A stretch of 64,000 nt of DNA from Mucilaginibacter phenanthrenivorans (GTDB lineage Bacteria; Bacteroidota; Bacteroidia; Sphingobacteriales; Sphingobacteriaceae). Both the position numbers and the translations under genes were made by a program. The notes under the pieces were generated by a model. The model searched no databases and was not told the origin of the DNA. It saw nothing but the letters and a program-made list of their open reading frames with translations. This document shows positions 44,166-53,790 of this stretch, in pieces. Positions within the stretch are counted from its first letter, which is position 1, and the number at the start of each line of letters is the position of its first letter. The DNA is taken from positions 124,001 to 188,000 of the forward strand of contig NZ_JAHVAP010000008.1 in assembly GCF_024721155.1 (NCBI RefSeq). Reading direction: 5' to 3'.

Positions 44166-44986
44166 TGGAACCGATAGTGGCAAACATTAATGAGCAACAA
44201 GCTGAATCAGCCTTTTCTACACAATCCGTCATTTTTGATGAATTGTACTCTGGTAATACCATCATCAATTATAAAAGAAAGCGGGTACGCGACCATATTT
44301 TACAATTTTTAAAGCCTGGCAGCTCAATATTAGAACTGAACAGCGGAACAGGCGAGGATGCCCTGTTCTTTGCTCAAAAAGGGTTTAAGGTACATGCAAC
44401 CGATATATCTGTTGGGATGCAGGCCGAGTTAAAACGAAAAGTAGCATCAGCCGGATTAAATGAAAACGTAACTACTGAGATCTGTTCTTATACTATGCTG
44501 GATCAGTTGCGCAATAATGGTCCATTTGATCACATCTTTTCCAACTTTGCTGGTCTTAATTGTACCAACGAACTGGACAAAGTACTGGGTTCATTTGATA
44601 GCTTGTTGAAGCCAGGCGGAACCGTTACGTTGGTTGTATTGCCAAAATTTTGCCTGTGGGAGACGTTAATGCTTTTCAAAGGAAAATTTCGCACTGCCTT
44701 CAGGAGGTTTTTTAGCGGCAATGGCGTAAAGGCTCATATTGAAGGTGTTTATTTTAAATGCTGGTATTATCAACCATCATTCATAATTAAACGGCTAAAA
44801 GATCAGTTTGATTTGATGGGAGTGGAGGGGTTATGTGCGATAGTTCCGCCATCATACATTGAGGGGTTCGCTGAAAAGCATCCGGCGTTATATAAATTCC
44901 TGGTAGATAACGAGGATAAGCTTAAATCATCCTGTCCATGGAAATTCATCGGCGACTATTACATCATCTCCTTAAAAAGGAAATAG
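44165..44986 (+). CDS. Class I SAM-dependent methyltransferase
   Basis: A 273-residue methyltransferase with a degenerate motif I (ILELNSGTGEDALFF) and the acidic ATDIS strand. It shares one base with the upstream radical SAM stop, so the two are translationally coupled. It ends four bases from the convergent nucleotidyltransferase gene. With two other methyltransferases in the cluster, extensive methylation of the product is likely. Confidence 0.86.
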   Translation: MEPIVANINEQQAESAFSTQSVIFDELYSGNTIINYKRKRVRDHILQFLKPGSSILELNSGTGEDALFFAQKGFKVHATDISVGMQAELKRKVASAGLNENVTTEICSYTMLDQLRNNGPFDHIFSNFAGLNCTNELDKVLGSFDSLLKPGGTVTLVVLPKFCLWETLMLFKGKFRTAFRRFFSGNGVKAHIEGVYFKCWYYQPSFIIKRLKDQFDLMGVEGLCAIVPPSYIEGFAEKHPALYKFLVDNEDKLKSSCPWKFIGDYYIISLKRK

Positions 44987-44990
44987 CCCC

Positions 44991-45947
44991 TTAATGTGCC
45001 AGGCTTTCCTCGTAACTGCGTAAAACACAGGCTATACGGTTTTCATGCCTTACCAGCAATTTCTTCTGAAAGTTTCTCGGGTCAGGCTTGGCGAAGTGTT
45101 TGCCGGTATCCATTCCCATAATTATTCCGTGATTATTGAGCTTTTTTTGCTCCGTTTTTTTGTTCCAGCGGCTACTGGTTATTTTCATCAGCATATTGTC
45201 GAGTTTGTCACCTGCCGTATTGTTAAATAACACTTCGGTCATATTCTTTAAAAAGCCGGTTTTAACCGATTTTGCAGAAGCGATCCGCATGTTTTTGTTA
45301 GGAAGAAATTCCCTTGTCCATGAGTTTGCTGTATAGAATTTTTCGAATACTGTATCGCCTTGTAGGGGAATCAATGTCGCTATTTCAATTGCTGTATACA
45401 GATTTTTCTCCGCGATCTCCATTTGTTGCTCATCAATATAGTAATTCATGCAAAACAGGTGCTCTTTATTAACCAGGAAGGTTAATTTTTTAAAGCAGTG
45501 CATTATAGTGCGCGCAATCCAAAGCTTATTTTTAGTGGTAATGATAAACAGATCGATGTCCGATTCATCATCGGCATAGTTTTTTGATAATGAGCCGGAT
45601 ATAGCTATTCCGCGCACATAGGGGAAATGAATCAACAGGCTCCCCACTCTCGCGGCTATCTTAATAAGCTCAGCAGCTTTTTTATTGCCTTCTGTACGGC
45701 GTACCGCGAGATAATGATCGTTTTTTAATGTATAGAAATTATCAAACAGGTGAATAGTACCGTTATTTAATAGTAATTGCAATGCGTCATTAAATGCCTC
45801 GAAGCAATGCTTGTTTTTAAGGAACAGGTAGATTTCCGCCCGGGTTAAAGGGTAATCGAATAAGTCGAAATAAGCCAGGGTTTCTAATATGTTTTCTTTA
45901 ATTGGCGACAAGCTCTTATTGATTAGTGGATATGATATATGTTGCAT
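44991..45947 (-). CDS. Nucleotidyltransferase-domain protein
   Basis: A 318-residue protein with a pol-beta-type nucleotidyltransferase domain: GSLSKNYADDESDID (about residues 122-136) holds the GS and DxD motifs. The N-terminal 90 residues resemble a winged helix (DYPLTRAEIYLFLKNK), and the C-terminal 100 residues are unassigned. Substrates of this fold range from aminoglycosides to proteins and sugars. It is the last gene of a reverse operon with glycosyltransferases and two Wzy-like genes, which points to a role in glycan assembly. Confidence 0.75.
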   Translation of the reverse strand: MQHISYPLINKSLSPIKENILETLAYFDLFDYPLTRAEIYLFLKNKHCFEAFNDALQLLLNNGTIHLFDNFYTLKNDHYLAVRRTEGNKKAAELIKIAARVGSLLIHFPYVRGIAISGSLSKNYADDESDIDLFIITTKNKLWIARTIMHCFKKLTFLVNKEHLFCMNYYIDEQQMEIAEKNLYTAIEIATLIPLQGDTVFEKFYTANSWTREFLPNKNMRIASAKSVKTGFLKNMTEVLFNNTAGDKLDNMLMKITSSRWNKKTEQKKLNNHGIIMGMDTGKHFAKPDPRNFQKKLLVRHENRIACVLRSYEESLAH

Positions 45948-45980
45948 TACCTGTTTATTATTAAAAGATATCCTTTATAA

Positions 45981-47291
45981 TTATGACGGGGTAACCAACT
46001 CTTTGGTTGCCAGTGCTGCTAAATAATTATGCTGCTTTTTTGTCTTTTGCCTTGTTGTTTTCTGTTCTCCCGAAAAAAGGAAGAACGGGAAGAAAAAAGC
46101 ATAGTAAATGATCCCTTTATCCACATCAAGAAAGTTTTCGGAAAATGAAACTGCCACAACGATTATCATGAAAGAAAAAAAAAGCAGATCGCGTTTTTGA
46201 TAAGATATTCTTATTCCAAATGCCAGGGTTCCGGTATACAACAGGAGGCCCATGATTCCTGATTTTAGCAAAAAACTCAAATATTGATTATGCGCATTCA
46301 GATTGTTAATAAAAGAGCTGTATAGTTTGTTTTTAAAGAAATTATCGTGTAAAAGCGGCATTTCCGAACCTGCACCGTATCCCAGAATAGGCTTTTTTGC
46401 AATCAGGTCGACAGTAACATGCCACCTGGACAATCGTGAGTCCTCGAGATGAGGCCTGTTGGTAGTGGATAGGTCTTCTGTTAGCTGGGTGATATACCTG
46501 TCCCTTAATGTGCCCGACGACAAAACGCCCGCGGCCATTAATATACAAAGTGATGCTGCGATATAAATAAACCTGCGTCGCGCAATTCCGGTGAGCAAAA
46601 AATAAGGAACCACAAAAGTCACAATAGCCGCTAAGGGAATACAAACCGATTTTGAGCTGAGTTGAATTAAGCCGATAATGAGGGTTCCGATACAGGCGAC
46701 ATAAAATAACTTTACTTTAAGCACCTGTTCTTTTAAAAAAAGCGAGATCAAATAGATTAAACACAATGCCAGCTGCATGGAAAAAAATGTGGCATGCATG
46801 TTTATCGGCTCTGAAAAGTTATGATTGGTAAAAGCGCTGGAAAATAAAATCGATAATGGCAATCCATAGTGCCTGACAGTTATCAACGCATCAAGATATA
46901 AATAAACGATGGTGACACAGCAAATCATGGAGAACGATAAAAAGAGCTGTGATCTGTACTTCTTTAAATCCAAGGGATTTAAGAAAAATAAAACCGGGAA
47001 AAGGAAAATCACTGAACGTTTCCCTACTTCATTAAAGCCCTGCGATGTATTTGTAGCATAAATTACGGTTAGTAAAGAGATGAAAAATGCTGATTGCAGT
47101 ATCAATATTCTCCATTTAAATAACGATTTGAAGCGTTCACTTCTTAGGTTAATAATAGTATGCAGACTATAACTTATTAAAATAACGTGGCTATAAAACA
47201 TGTCGAACGGCAGCGTTGCCATTAACAACATGATGTGGTAATAACTTATTTTATTGGGTATGGTATCGTTTATTTTAAATAACCCGCTCAT
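45981..47291 (-). CDS. O-antigen ligase/polymerase-type (Wzy_C) membrane protein
   Basis: A 436-residue protein with 10 or more membrane helices, from the ATG at 47291; a TTG at 47315 is also in frame. The Wzy_C pattern is visible near the end: GYGAGSEMP, then NAHNQYLSFLLKSGIMGLLLY. It would polymerise or ligate lipid-linked oligosaccharide on the periplasmic face. It overlaps the upstream glycosyltransferase by 17 bases. A second protein of this type is encoded at 50433. Confidence 0.85.
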   Translation of the reverse strand: MSGLFKINDTIPNKISYYHIMLLMATLPFDMFYSHVILISYSLHTIINLRSERFKSLFKWRILILQSAFFISLLTVIYATNTSQGFNEVGKRSVIFLFPVLFFLNPLDLKKYRSQLFLSFSMICCVTIVYLYLDALITVRHYGLPLSILFSSAFTNHNFSEPINMHATFFSMQLALCLIYLISLFLKEQVLKVKLFYVACIGTLIIGLIQLSSKSVCIPLAAIVTFVVPYFLLTGIARRRFIYIAASLCILMAAGVLSSGTLRDRYITQLTEDLSTTNRPHLEDSRLSRWHVTVDLIAKKPILGYGAGSEMPLLHDNFFKNKLYSSFINNLNAHNQYLSFLLKSGIMGLLLYTGTLAFGIRISYQKRDLLFFSFMIIVVAVSFSENFLDVDKGIIYYAFFFPFFLFSGEQKTTRQKTKKQHNYLAALATKELVTPS

Positions 47292-48396
47292 AATTTGAGT
47301 TGTTATGGCATTCAATTATAAACTGCTCATATTGGTCAATTATCTTTTCCCAGTTAAACTGGTATTTAATTTTGTGAAGATTATTGCTCACCATGGTTTG
47401 CTCAAGTTCCTTTCGTTGAACGGTTTCCACAAGGTTTCGCACCTCTTTAGCATTTGAAAAATAAAAGGCATCTGAATTAAGCACCGATTTATTGAACGGG
47501 TTATTATGAGCAGCAATCAAAGCCTCGCTGGCCATAGCCTCCAGCAGAGATGGATTAGTGCCACCTACGCTATGCCCGTGAAAATACAGGTAGGAATTAT
47601 TTTGCAGCGCACGTACTTTAGTAGTGTCAAAAATTGACCCTTTAAACTCGATCCGTTCATCATTTTTAAATTTTTGAGTGATATATTTTCCGAATCTGTT
47701 GCTGGTATCGCCCAGCACCTTGAAATTACGGTGCGAACTGCTGTTGTTAAAACCCTCTAATATTGTTTCGATATTATTTTCAGGCTCCATGCGTGCCATA
47801 AGTAAAAAATAGTCTTCCTTAAGCGCCAGTGTATTATCTACCTGTTCTCGTTCCTCTTCGGAAAATAAATCCGCACCGTAGGGAATATATTTACTGTTGA
47901 TATTATATTTTTCACCGAGATATGATTTGATAACGAGTGAGTCGGAAATGTAATAATGGCTATATTTTACCGCAAGTTTTTCCGCATACTTCAAAAACTT
48001 TTGTACCGATGGCGAGTATTTTGATCTCTTCCATTCCAATCCGTCCATATTGGTGATAATGGTGCTTTTTGCGGGATATAGTTTACCCCAGATAGAGCTG
48101 CTGGTATAACCCATTAATAAAACGGCATCAAACTTTTGTTTACGTGCGTCAAGCAGGCAGTTTAAATCATAAATAAATTGGCCCCCGGTTCCCACCAAAT
48201 ATTCAGGGTCATAACAATGCCTTATTTCTACACCGTTCCAGTTATCTTCCTTGTAAGGATGATTATGGGAATTGTAAACGGTGACTGAATGACCTCGTTT
48301 TACCAATCCTTCTGAAACATACTCCGAGATATGCTCAAAACCCCCGTAATAATTTGGAACCCCTCTTGTGCCCAATATTGCAATTCTTAGTTTCAT
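47275..48396 (-). CDS. GT4-type glycosyltransferase with DUF1972 N-terminus
   Basis: A 373-residue glycosyltransferase. The N-terminal half matches the DUF1972/rhamnosyltransferase-like pattern (LGTRGVPNYYGGFEHISEY, then VYNSHNHPYKED), and the C-terminal half has HGHSVGGTNPSLLEAM as the nucleotide-sugar site. Relatives build O-antigen or exopolysaccharide units. Its start overlaps the upstream glycosyltransferase stop by ATGA. Confidence 0.88.
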   Translation of the reverse strand: MKLRIAILGTRGVPNYYGGFEHISEYVSEGLVKRGHSVTVYNSHNHPYKEDNWNGVEIRHCYDPEYLVGTGGQFIYDLNCLLDARKQKFDAVLLMGYTSSSIWGKLYPAKSTIITNMDGLEWKRSKYSPSVQKFLKYAEKLAVKYSHYYISDSLVIKSYLGEKYNINSKYIPYGADLFSEEEREQVDNTLALKEDYFLLMARMEPENNIETILEGFNNSSSHRNFKVLGDTSNRFGKYITQKFKNDERIEFKGSIFDTTKVRALQNNSYLYFHGHSVGGTNPSLLEAMASEALIAAHNNPFNKSVLNSDAFYFSNAKEVRNLVETVQRKELEQTMVSNNLHKIKYQFNWEKIIDQYEQFIIECHNNSNYERVI

Positions 48397-49469
48397 GCTG
48401 TAGCTGCTAATTGATATGCTTTTAATGTTTGTATAGCGGCCTGTTTCCAGGTGTATTTTTTTAATATTCTATCACGTAAACCTTCATCAAATTGTGCTGC
48501 GCTTGCTTGCTCAACAGCCGCCAGGATGCTTGCCGGATCAGCCGGGTTGCAATAAAAGGCATCATTACCAAAATATTCCCGTGTATCGCCTTTGTCCGTA
48601 ATTACAATATTGCAATGCATAACAGCGGCTTCTATCGAGCTCAATCCGGTAGTTTCAAACCAACTTGGCAATATGTGTACCTTTGCAAGTTGGTAATATT
48701 CAAGCAATTGCATTTGAGGGATACGGTCAAGAAACGTAATGTTGTTAGCTGCGATAGTGCGGCACTCGCGATAATAATCGCCCTGGTTAGGAGCGGCAGC
48801 GCCGATAAGCACCAGGTTGAATTTGGTATTGTTTAGCGCTTTTATAAGGTTGATGTGGTTTTTACGCCCCTCTATTCTTGCTACACAGATCACCAGGCCT
48901 TCATCCTTTTTTATTTCCGGTTCGAATGGAAATTTATCCGGATTAATGCCATTGGGCACTACCAGGTGATCAATTTTGCAGGGGTAGTTTTCCTGTACCC
49001 GTTTATATTCCGATTCGGAATTTGGCAATATCATAGTAGCGCGCCGCAGTATCTCAATAATGCTTTTGCGTTGTCCTCTCCATAAGTAGTCATAGCTGGA
49101 AAGGTGATCCTTACCCAATACCCAACGGGCTATAGTTTTCAGGTATTCAACGCTGTCGCCGGGCAGGTGGGTAAACAACACGCCAATACCCTTACGATGA
49201 TTTTTATCAAACTCACTGTAGCTGCACAATATGGTTGACACAACAAATGGTTTGTTGGCCTTTTTGCTATGGTATAAAATATCTGCGGGGCGGATGATGT
49301 TAAAAAAATGCAACAGGTCGTATTGCTCATAGGCTATTGTATCTTTTGATAACATTATATCAACTTCAATCCCCATGGCCGTTAGCTGCCCTGCAGTTTG
49401 TACCACCTGCACAGTATCGCCCCCGGGAACGGTGTATAAAGTTGATCGTGTTATAAAAGCTATCTTCAT
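48393..49469 (-). CDS. GT4-type glycosyltransferase
   Basis: A 358-residue GT-B enzyme with ETTGLSSIE (E-x7-E) as the donor site, preceded by ILPSWF, and ICVARIEGRKNH in the hinge. It overlaps the downstream DUF1972 glycosyltransferase by ATGA and follows the GT2 gene by 11 bases. Sugar specificity is not determinable. Confidence 0.88.
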   Translation of the reverse strand: MKIAFITRSTLYTVPGGDTVQVVQTAGQLTAMGIEVDIMLSKDTIAYEQYDLLHFFNIIRPADILYHSKKANKPFVVSTILCSYSEFDKNHRKGIGVLFTHLPGDSVEYLKTIARWVLGKDHLSSYDYLWRGQRKSIIEILRRATMILPNSESEYKRVQENYPCKIDHLVVPNGINPDKFPFEPEIKKDEGLVICVARIEGRKNHINLIKALNNTKFNLVLIGAAAPNQGDYYRECRTIAANNITFLDRIPQMQLLEYYQLAKVHILPSWFETTGLSSIEAAVMHCNIVITDKGDTREYFGNDAFYCNPADPASILAAVEQASAAQFDEGLRDRILKKYTWKQAAIQTLKAYQLAATA

Positions 49470-49480
49470 TTTCTCTCTTG

Positions 49481-50443
49481 TTAAAATTTGCCCTGGGTTA
49501 GGTTATGCAGCCATGCAATAAATCTTTCGGGCAAGTAACTCACCGTATAGATCAGGTAATTATCCAGTCGCAAAGGGTGCAGGCTGATGGCCCTTGCCAT
49601 GTTTAGCCGGGCTTTTTCGGGCTGGTAATTGTTTAGCAGAAATTTTTTACCACATAAGGCATAGTAAGCACCTTCTTTTATTTTAGGCGAGTATTGTTTG
49701 CCCCCTATCTGGTATAATTTATTCCCCTCGGCTTCGGTTATATTTTTGTTCCTTAACGTTGTGTATTTAATTGAGCGAAACTTACGTGTACGCCATTTCT
49801 CATCAATGGTGATGGATTCTGGATTTAGTCTTACTTTAATAAGGGCCTGGGATAAATTACACGCCTTTTCATTTTTCAAGATATTAACCCATAAAAAATG
49901 ATCTTCGTAGGTATAAGCGTGCTCATTATAGCCGCCTTTATTTACAACCGCCTCCTTTTTATAAAAGACGCTTGAATGAATAAACGGGCAGATGGAGTAT
50001 TTTAACTGCTGGATCTCCTCGTTAAGGTGTCCCTCCGGGTGATGAGTGAAAATATAATGCCCGTCGGCGTCCATATACTCCACCGCCGAACCGATAATGG
50101 TATATTCAGGGTAAGTGGTAATGAATTCATACTGTACCTTTAACCGGTTTGGCAGGCAGATATCGTCTGCATCAAACCTGGCGATATAGGGTGCCCGGGC
50201 ATGTGCTAAACCTAAATTTAAAGCGGCCGAAACACCTTTGTTTTCCTGCCTGATCATCACAATACGTGAATCATGAAACGACCGGATGATTTTTTCGGTA
50301 TCATCGGTTGAGCCATCGTTAACTATCAAAAGTTCAAAATCAACAAACGACTGGCCCAGTACTGAAGTGATAGCTTCCCGGATATATTTCCCCGCGTTAT
50401 AAGCAGGCATTAAAACAGTCACCTTGGGATTGTTAGGATCCAT
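49481..50443 (-). CDS. GT2-type glycosyltransferase
   Basis: A 320-residue GT-A enzyme. The N-terminus has VLMPAYNAGKYIREA, then NDGSTDDTE, and the metal-binding motif is DADD in ARFDADDICLP. The C-terminal 80 residues form an extension. It overlaps the Wzy-like gene by 11 bases, so it is co-translated with it. Donor and acceptor are unknown. Confidence 0.9.
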   Translation of the reverse strand: MDPNNPKVTVLMPAYNAGKYIREAITSVLGQSFVDFELLIVNDGSTDDTEKIIRSFHDSRIVMIRQENKGVSAALNLGLAHARAPYIARFDADDICLPNRLKVQYEFITTYPEYTIIGSAVEYMDADGHYIFTHHPEGHLNEEIQQLKYSICPFIHSSVFYKKEAVVNKGGYNEHAYTYEDHFLWVNILKNEKACNLSQALIKVRLNPESITIDEKWRTRKFRSIKYTTLRNKNITEAEGNKLYQIGGKQYSPKIKEGAYYALCGKKFLLNNYQPEKARLNMARAISLHPLRLDNYLIYTVSYLPERFIAWLHNLTQGKF

Positions 50444-52073
50444 ATATGATTGGGGCGTTAGTAGTTTCCTTTATATTGAGCAATAACAGCAATTCAAAAA
50501 GCACGATAACCGATAATTGCTCAAACCAGTAATCGGTAAATAATATCATCGTCAGCAGCAACAGTACGGGGATGCCGTAAGTAAGTGTTTTGGTATGTTT
50601 GGCGAAAAAGCCTAAATAGTAGACAGTGAATGCCAAAAGCCCCAGTAAGCCATATTCGGCCAATACCTGGTCATATACAGAATAGGGGCTGTTAATCAAA
50701 GAATGTAAACCCAAGGTCCGACTGAAAAAATTGAGATATAGATCCAGGTGATTTGTCAGGAAATTATTATTGATATAAGCGTATTTTGGAGAGAAGCTCC
50801 CCGCAAACCCCATGCTTGTCGCCCTGTAGGCTAGTTTCGACGAAAAATTACCCATCCCATCACCTGTAACTAACTTTGCGGGGTTCAGCTTCAAAAAATT
50901 AAAGGTTTGAAGCATGCTCATTACTTTTCCCGGAAGGCCTGATACGAAAGTTTTTTGAGTAGATAATGAGAGACTTGCCCTGTGTTGATCAATAAATTTC
51001 AACAATACTTTCTGACTTGTGTCTGCGTCAACTCGCGACTGATAATAAAATGCGTTGATGTTGGGGGTATCGATAAACACCCTCCCCATTCCGGTTTGCG
51101 GTAAGTGTGCTAGCGCAGGGTTCGGTTTTGTTTTTATTACACCTGGTAGTTTTCTAACGCTGTCGAGATAGTGTGCGGCTATTTTGCGTCTTGTCTCCTC
51201 GAGTGTTGGAACATTAGTACAAATTGCTGCAGAAGTCGTTTTGGTTGGGTCTTTGCTGGCGGAATCAGCAAGGTTAGCTAACGTCCGCGTAACGTATACA
51301 TTATTTTGTGGTGAAACCTTTCCCATAAAGGTAGCCAGCAATACCAGGCAGACAACGATCAGGCTTTTTTGATTTTTGCTACTTTTGAAAATAAATAACA
51401 GCACGAGTATAAAAACCACTGCCAGGTTGAGAAAGTTGCTTCCAGTAAGAAGCAGTACAGTCATACATACCAGTACCATTGCCGCATTTTTGCGGGTCAT
51501 GAAATAAATCACACCCATTGCATTTAATGCTGCGTTGGTTAATGATGTATCGAATGTTAGCCCTTTTATAAAATCGCCGGTGCCGATAAAATACTTTTGA
51601 AATTCGCCCTGATAGCGGTAGGGGTTAAGGCTGTGCGTCTCCAATATAATAGCCCCAATGTTTAAAAAAGAAACGGCTGCATTTACTATGAAAAAAGCAA
51701 GAACTGTATTATGGATCGTTTCTGTTTCGTTGTTTTCTACCGAAAGTTTAACCTGGTGTATGGCCAGCAGGCACATAAACCAAAACCCTATCCCCATAAA
51801 AAATACAAGCAGATACCCTGGGTTGTTGTATCCTTTCATTATGAATAGGTTTATAAGGGAAATAAACACGATGAGCAAGTAAAAAAGCGGCAGTCTTGAA
51901 TTTTTAAAGCTTAATCCAAATTTGAAATTGAAACGGAGCAGATAAATTATAATGACAGCGACAATCTTTACAGCGATTTTTACATTTAAAAAGAGCACCA
52001 GGAACAACAGCAACTGCCAGTCCATCTTGTTGATGACCTTTGTTAATTTAAAATCAGCGATACTTTTAAACAT
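50433..52073 (-). CDS. Wzy-like polysaccharide polymerase/ligase membrane protein
   Basis: A 546-residue protein from the ATG at 52073, two codons after a TTG. It has about 11 membrane helices and a large loop of some 150 residues (about 270-420) that probably faces the periplasm. The region after it, QVLAEYGLLGLLAFTVYY, recalls the Wzy_C end. It is the first gene of a reverse operon of glycan genes and is distinct in sequence from the ligase-type protein at 45981. It could be the repeat-unit polymerase, with the other acting as ligase, or the reverse. Confidence 0.72.
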   Translation of the reverse strand: MFKSIADFKLTKVINKMDWQLLLFLVLFLNVKIAVKIVAVIIIYLLRFNFKFGLSFKNSRLPLFYLLIVFISLINLFIMKGYNNPGYLLVFFMGIGFWFMCLLAIHQVKLSVENNETETIHNTVLAFFIVNAAVSFLNIGAIILETHSLNPYRYQGEFQKYFIGTGDFIKGLTFDTSLTNAALNAMGVIYFMTRKNAAMVLVCMTVLLLTGSNFLNLAVVFILVLLFIFKSSKNQKSLIVVCLVLLATFMGKVSPQNNVYVTRTLANLADSASKDPTKTTSAAICTNVPTLEETRRKIAAHYLDSVRKLPGVIKTKPNPALAHLPQTGMGRVFIDTPNINAFYYQSRVDADTSQKVLLKFIDQHRASLSLSTQKTFVSGLPGKVMSMLQTFNFLKLNPAKLVTGDGMGNFSSKLAYRATSMGFAGSFSPKYAYINNNFLTNHLDLYLNFFSRTLGLHSLINSPYSVYDQVLAEYGLLGLLAFTVYYLGFFAKHTKTLTYGIPVLLLLTMILFTDYWFEQLSVIVLFELLLLLNIKETTNAPIIYGS

Positions 52074-52368
52074 TCGCAATCAATTAATCAAGCTTTTAAT
52101 AGCCACGCAGTAGCTGGTGATTATATAAAACATTACGGCGGGAAAATTGAAAGGGTTGCCTGCTTAAACAGGTCTAACGTGCTATTTTTCTGGTGAAATT
52201 TAGCTTTCAGCCTTGCCTAAATATTATATCGCAAAATGTATTTAAGTTGGAGGCAGCCAAAGGAGGGTATTGGCCGTAATTGTTCGTAACCGGGGGGGCT
52301 AAAACAACCGCTTCGCGACAAACTAAAAGATAATACTAATTTTATGCATTCAGAAATAAACAGTTTTG
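52074..52368. other. Divergent intergenic region with GGTTGCCTG
   Basis: The gap separates the reverse glycosyltransferase operon from the forward flippase operon. GGTTGCCTG lies at 52154-52162, 81 bases from the reverse start codon. No further structure or gene is convincing. Confidence 0.45.
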
Positions 52369-53790
52369 GTGAAAAATAAGCTACTGGTCAAGGTCTTTTC
52401 TTCAGGTTTGCAAGCCATGTCGGTACAGGTGCTGGGCGCATTTTTCTTTTATTTTATTTCCATTTATATCTCGAAGAACGATTTCGGCGTCATCAGCTGG
52501 ACAAATGCAGTATCGATATTCATAACCACATTATTGGGGTTTGGATTGGAGCAAGTTGTGGTGCGGCGAATAGCTGCTTCAAGAAGATCTGATTGGGCTG
52601 CCGCCGCCTTCTTTTTTCATGCGGTGGTCGGGTTTATCCTAACGTTCGCTTTACTTCTATTCTTTGTGGGGTTGCTGAAGAACCAGGAAAGTATCTACAA
52701 AGTGCTTCCATGGTTTTTCCTGGCGCAGGGCATACTTTTTATCGGCATACCGCTGAAACAGTTTTTGAACGCAAAAGAGCAATTTACGCCTTATGGTGTT
52801 ATTGCTATAGTTAGCAACACGTGCAAAATTGTAACCGCCTGGCTGTTGATGAAGCAGGGCATATTGCATTTGGAAACGATATTATTGATCCTGATCGGTA
52901 CAGCAGTTTTCGAGCTGTGTTGTTTGCTTATTTATCTGCTTGTGAAAAATTCTTTTAGCTTTAGATTTCAGTTCAGGGCTTACCTCAAACTTATAAAAGA
53001 ATCATCGTCGCAATATTTATCTGTTATTTTTGATATGAGTTTGTCGCGGATGGATTGGATCTTGCTCGGCATTATGACAAGCAGCAGTGTTTTGGCCGAC
53101 TATAGCTTCGCTTATCGAGCCTACGAACTTGCCCGTTTGCCTATGTTAATTATGGCCCCAATAATTTTACCACGGTTTGCTCGACTATTGACAAATAATA
53201 ATGTATTAGATATTTGGTATCAAAAGTATATCAATTCATTTAACATCACTGAACTGTTTTTTGCCGCACTTATTCCGCTCGTGTTAAATATTTTGTGGAT
53301 CCCGCTACTAAACCTAATTACCAATGGCAAATACGGCGAATCAAACTCATTAGAGTTTTTGATTTTATCGCTTTGTATTCCGCTACAGTTTTTTATCAAC
53401 ACATTATGGTCATTGAGCTTTGGAGCCAAAAAATATAAAGCAGTTTCGTACATCACCATAATATGTGCTGTAGCTAATGTCACTTTAAACTTAATACTGA
53501 TTTCAAAGTTCACTGGACTCGGCGCGGCTGTTGCATTTCTCGCAACCACGTTGTTGCAGGCCGGTTTATACTACAGGTTGGTACAAAGGGAAATTATGGC
53601 GATATCGTTACGTCCCATCGTGATTTTTACCGTGGAAGCAATTGTTATATACTTTATCACAATGGGCATTCATGTTAATTTTATTGTTCAGCTAATTATA
53701 GCCATAGTATTATATCTTTTAATTACTTTGTTAACAAGACAGATAACTAAACAGCATCTTAATAATTTTAAGCATTTGCTCTCAAAATGA
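52369..53790 (+). CDS. Wzx-like polysaccharide flippase
   Basis: A 473-residue protein with about 14 membrane helices and the MATE/MOP-type layout of polysaccharide flippases (opening SSGLQAMSVQVLGAF, then FGLEQVVVRRIAA). I use the GTG at 52369, with a TTG one codon before it; no ATG is near. It would move lipid-linked repeat units across the inner membrane. It is coupled to the next glycosyltransferase by a four-base ATGA overlap. Confidence 0.88.
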   Translation: MKNKLLVKVFSSGLQAMSVQVLGAFFFYFISIYISKNDFGVISWTNAVSIFITTLLGFGLEQVVVRRIAASRRSDWAAAAFFFHAVVGFILTFALLLFFVGLLKNQESIYKVLPWFFLAQGILFIGIPLKQFLNAKEQFTPYGVIAIVSNTCKIVTAWLLMKQGILHLETILLILIGTAVFELCCLLIYLLVKNSFSFRFQFRAYLKLIKESSSQYLSVIFDMSLSRMDWILLGIMTSSSVLADYSFAYRAYELARLPMLIMAPIILPRFARLLTNNNVLDIWYQKYINSFNITELFFAALIPLVLNILWIPLLNLITNGKYGESNSLEFLILSLCIPLQFFINTLWSLSFGAKKYKAVSYITIICAVANVTLNLILISKFTGLGAAVAFLATTLLQAGLYYRLVQREIMAISLRPIVIFTVEAIVIYFITMGIHVNFIVQLIIAIVLYLLITLLTRQITKQHLNNFKHLLSK

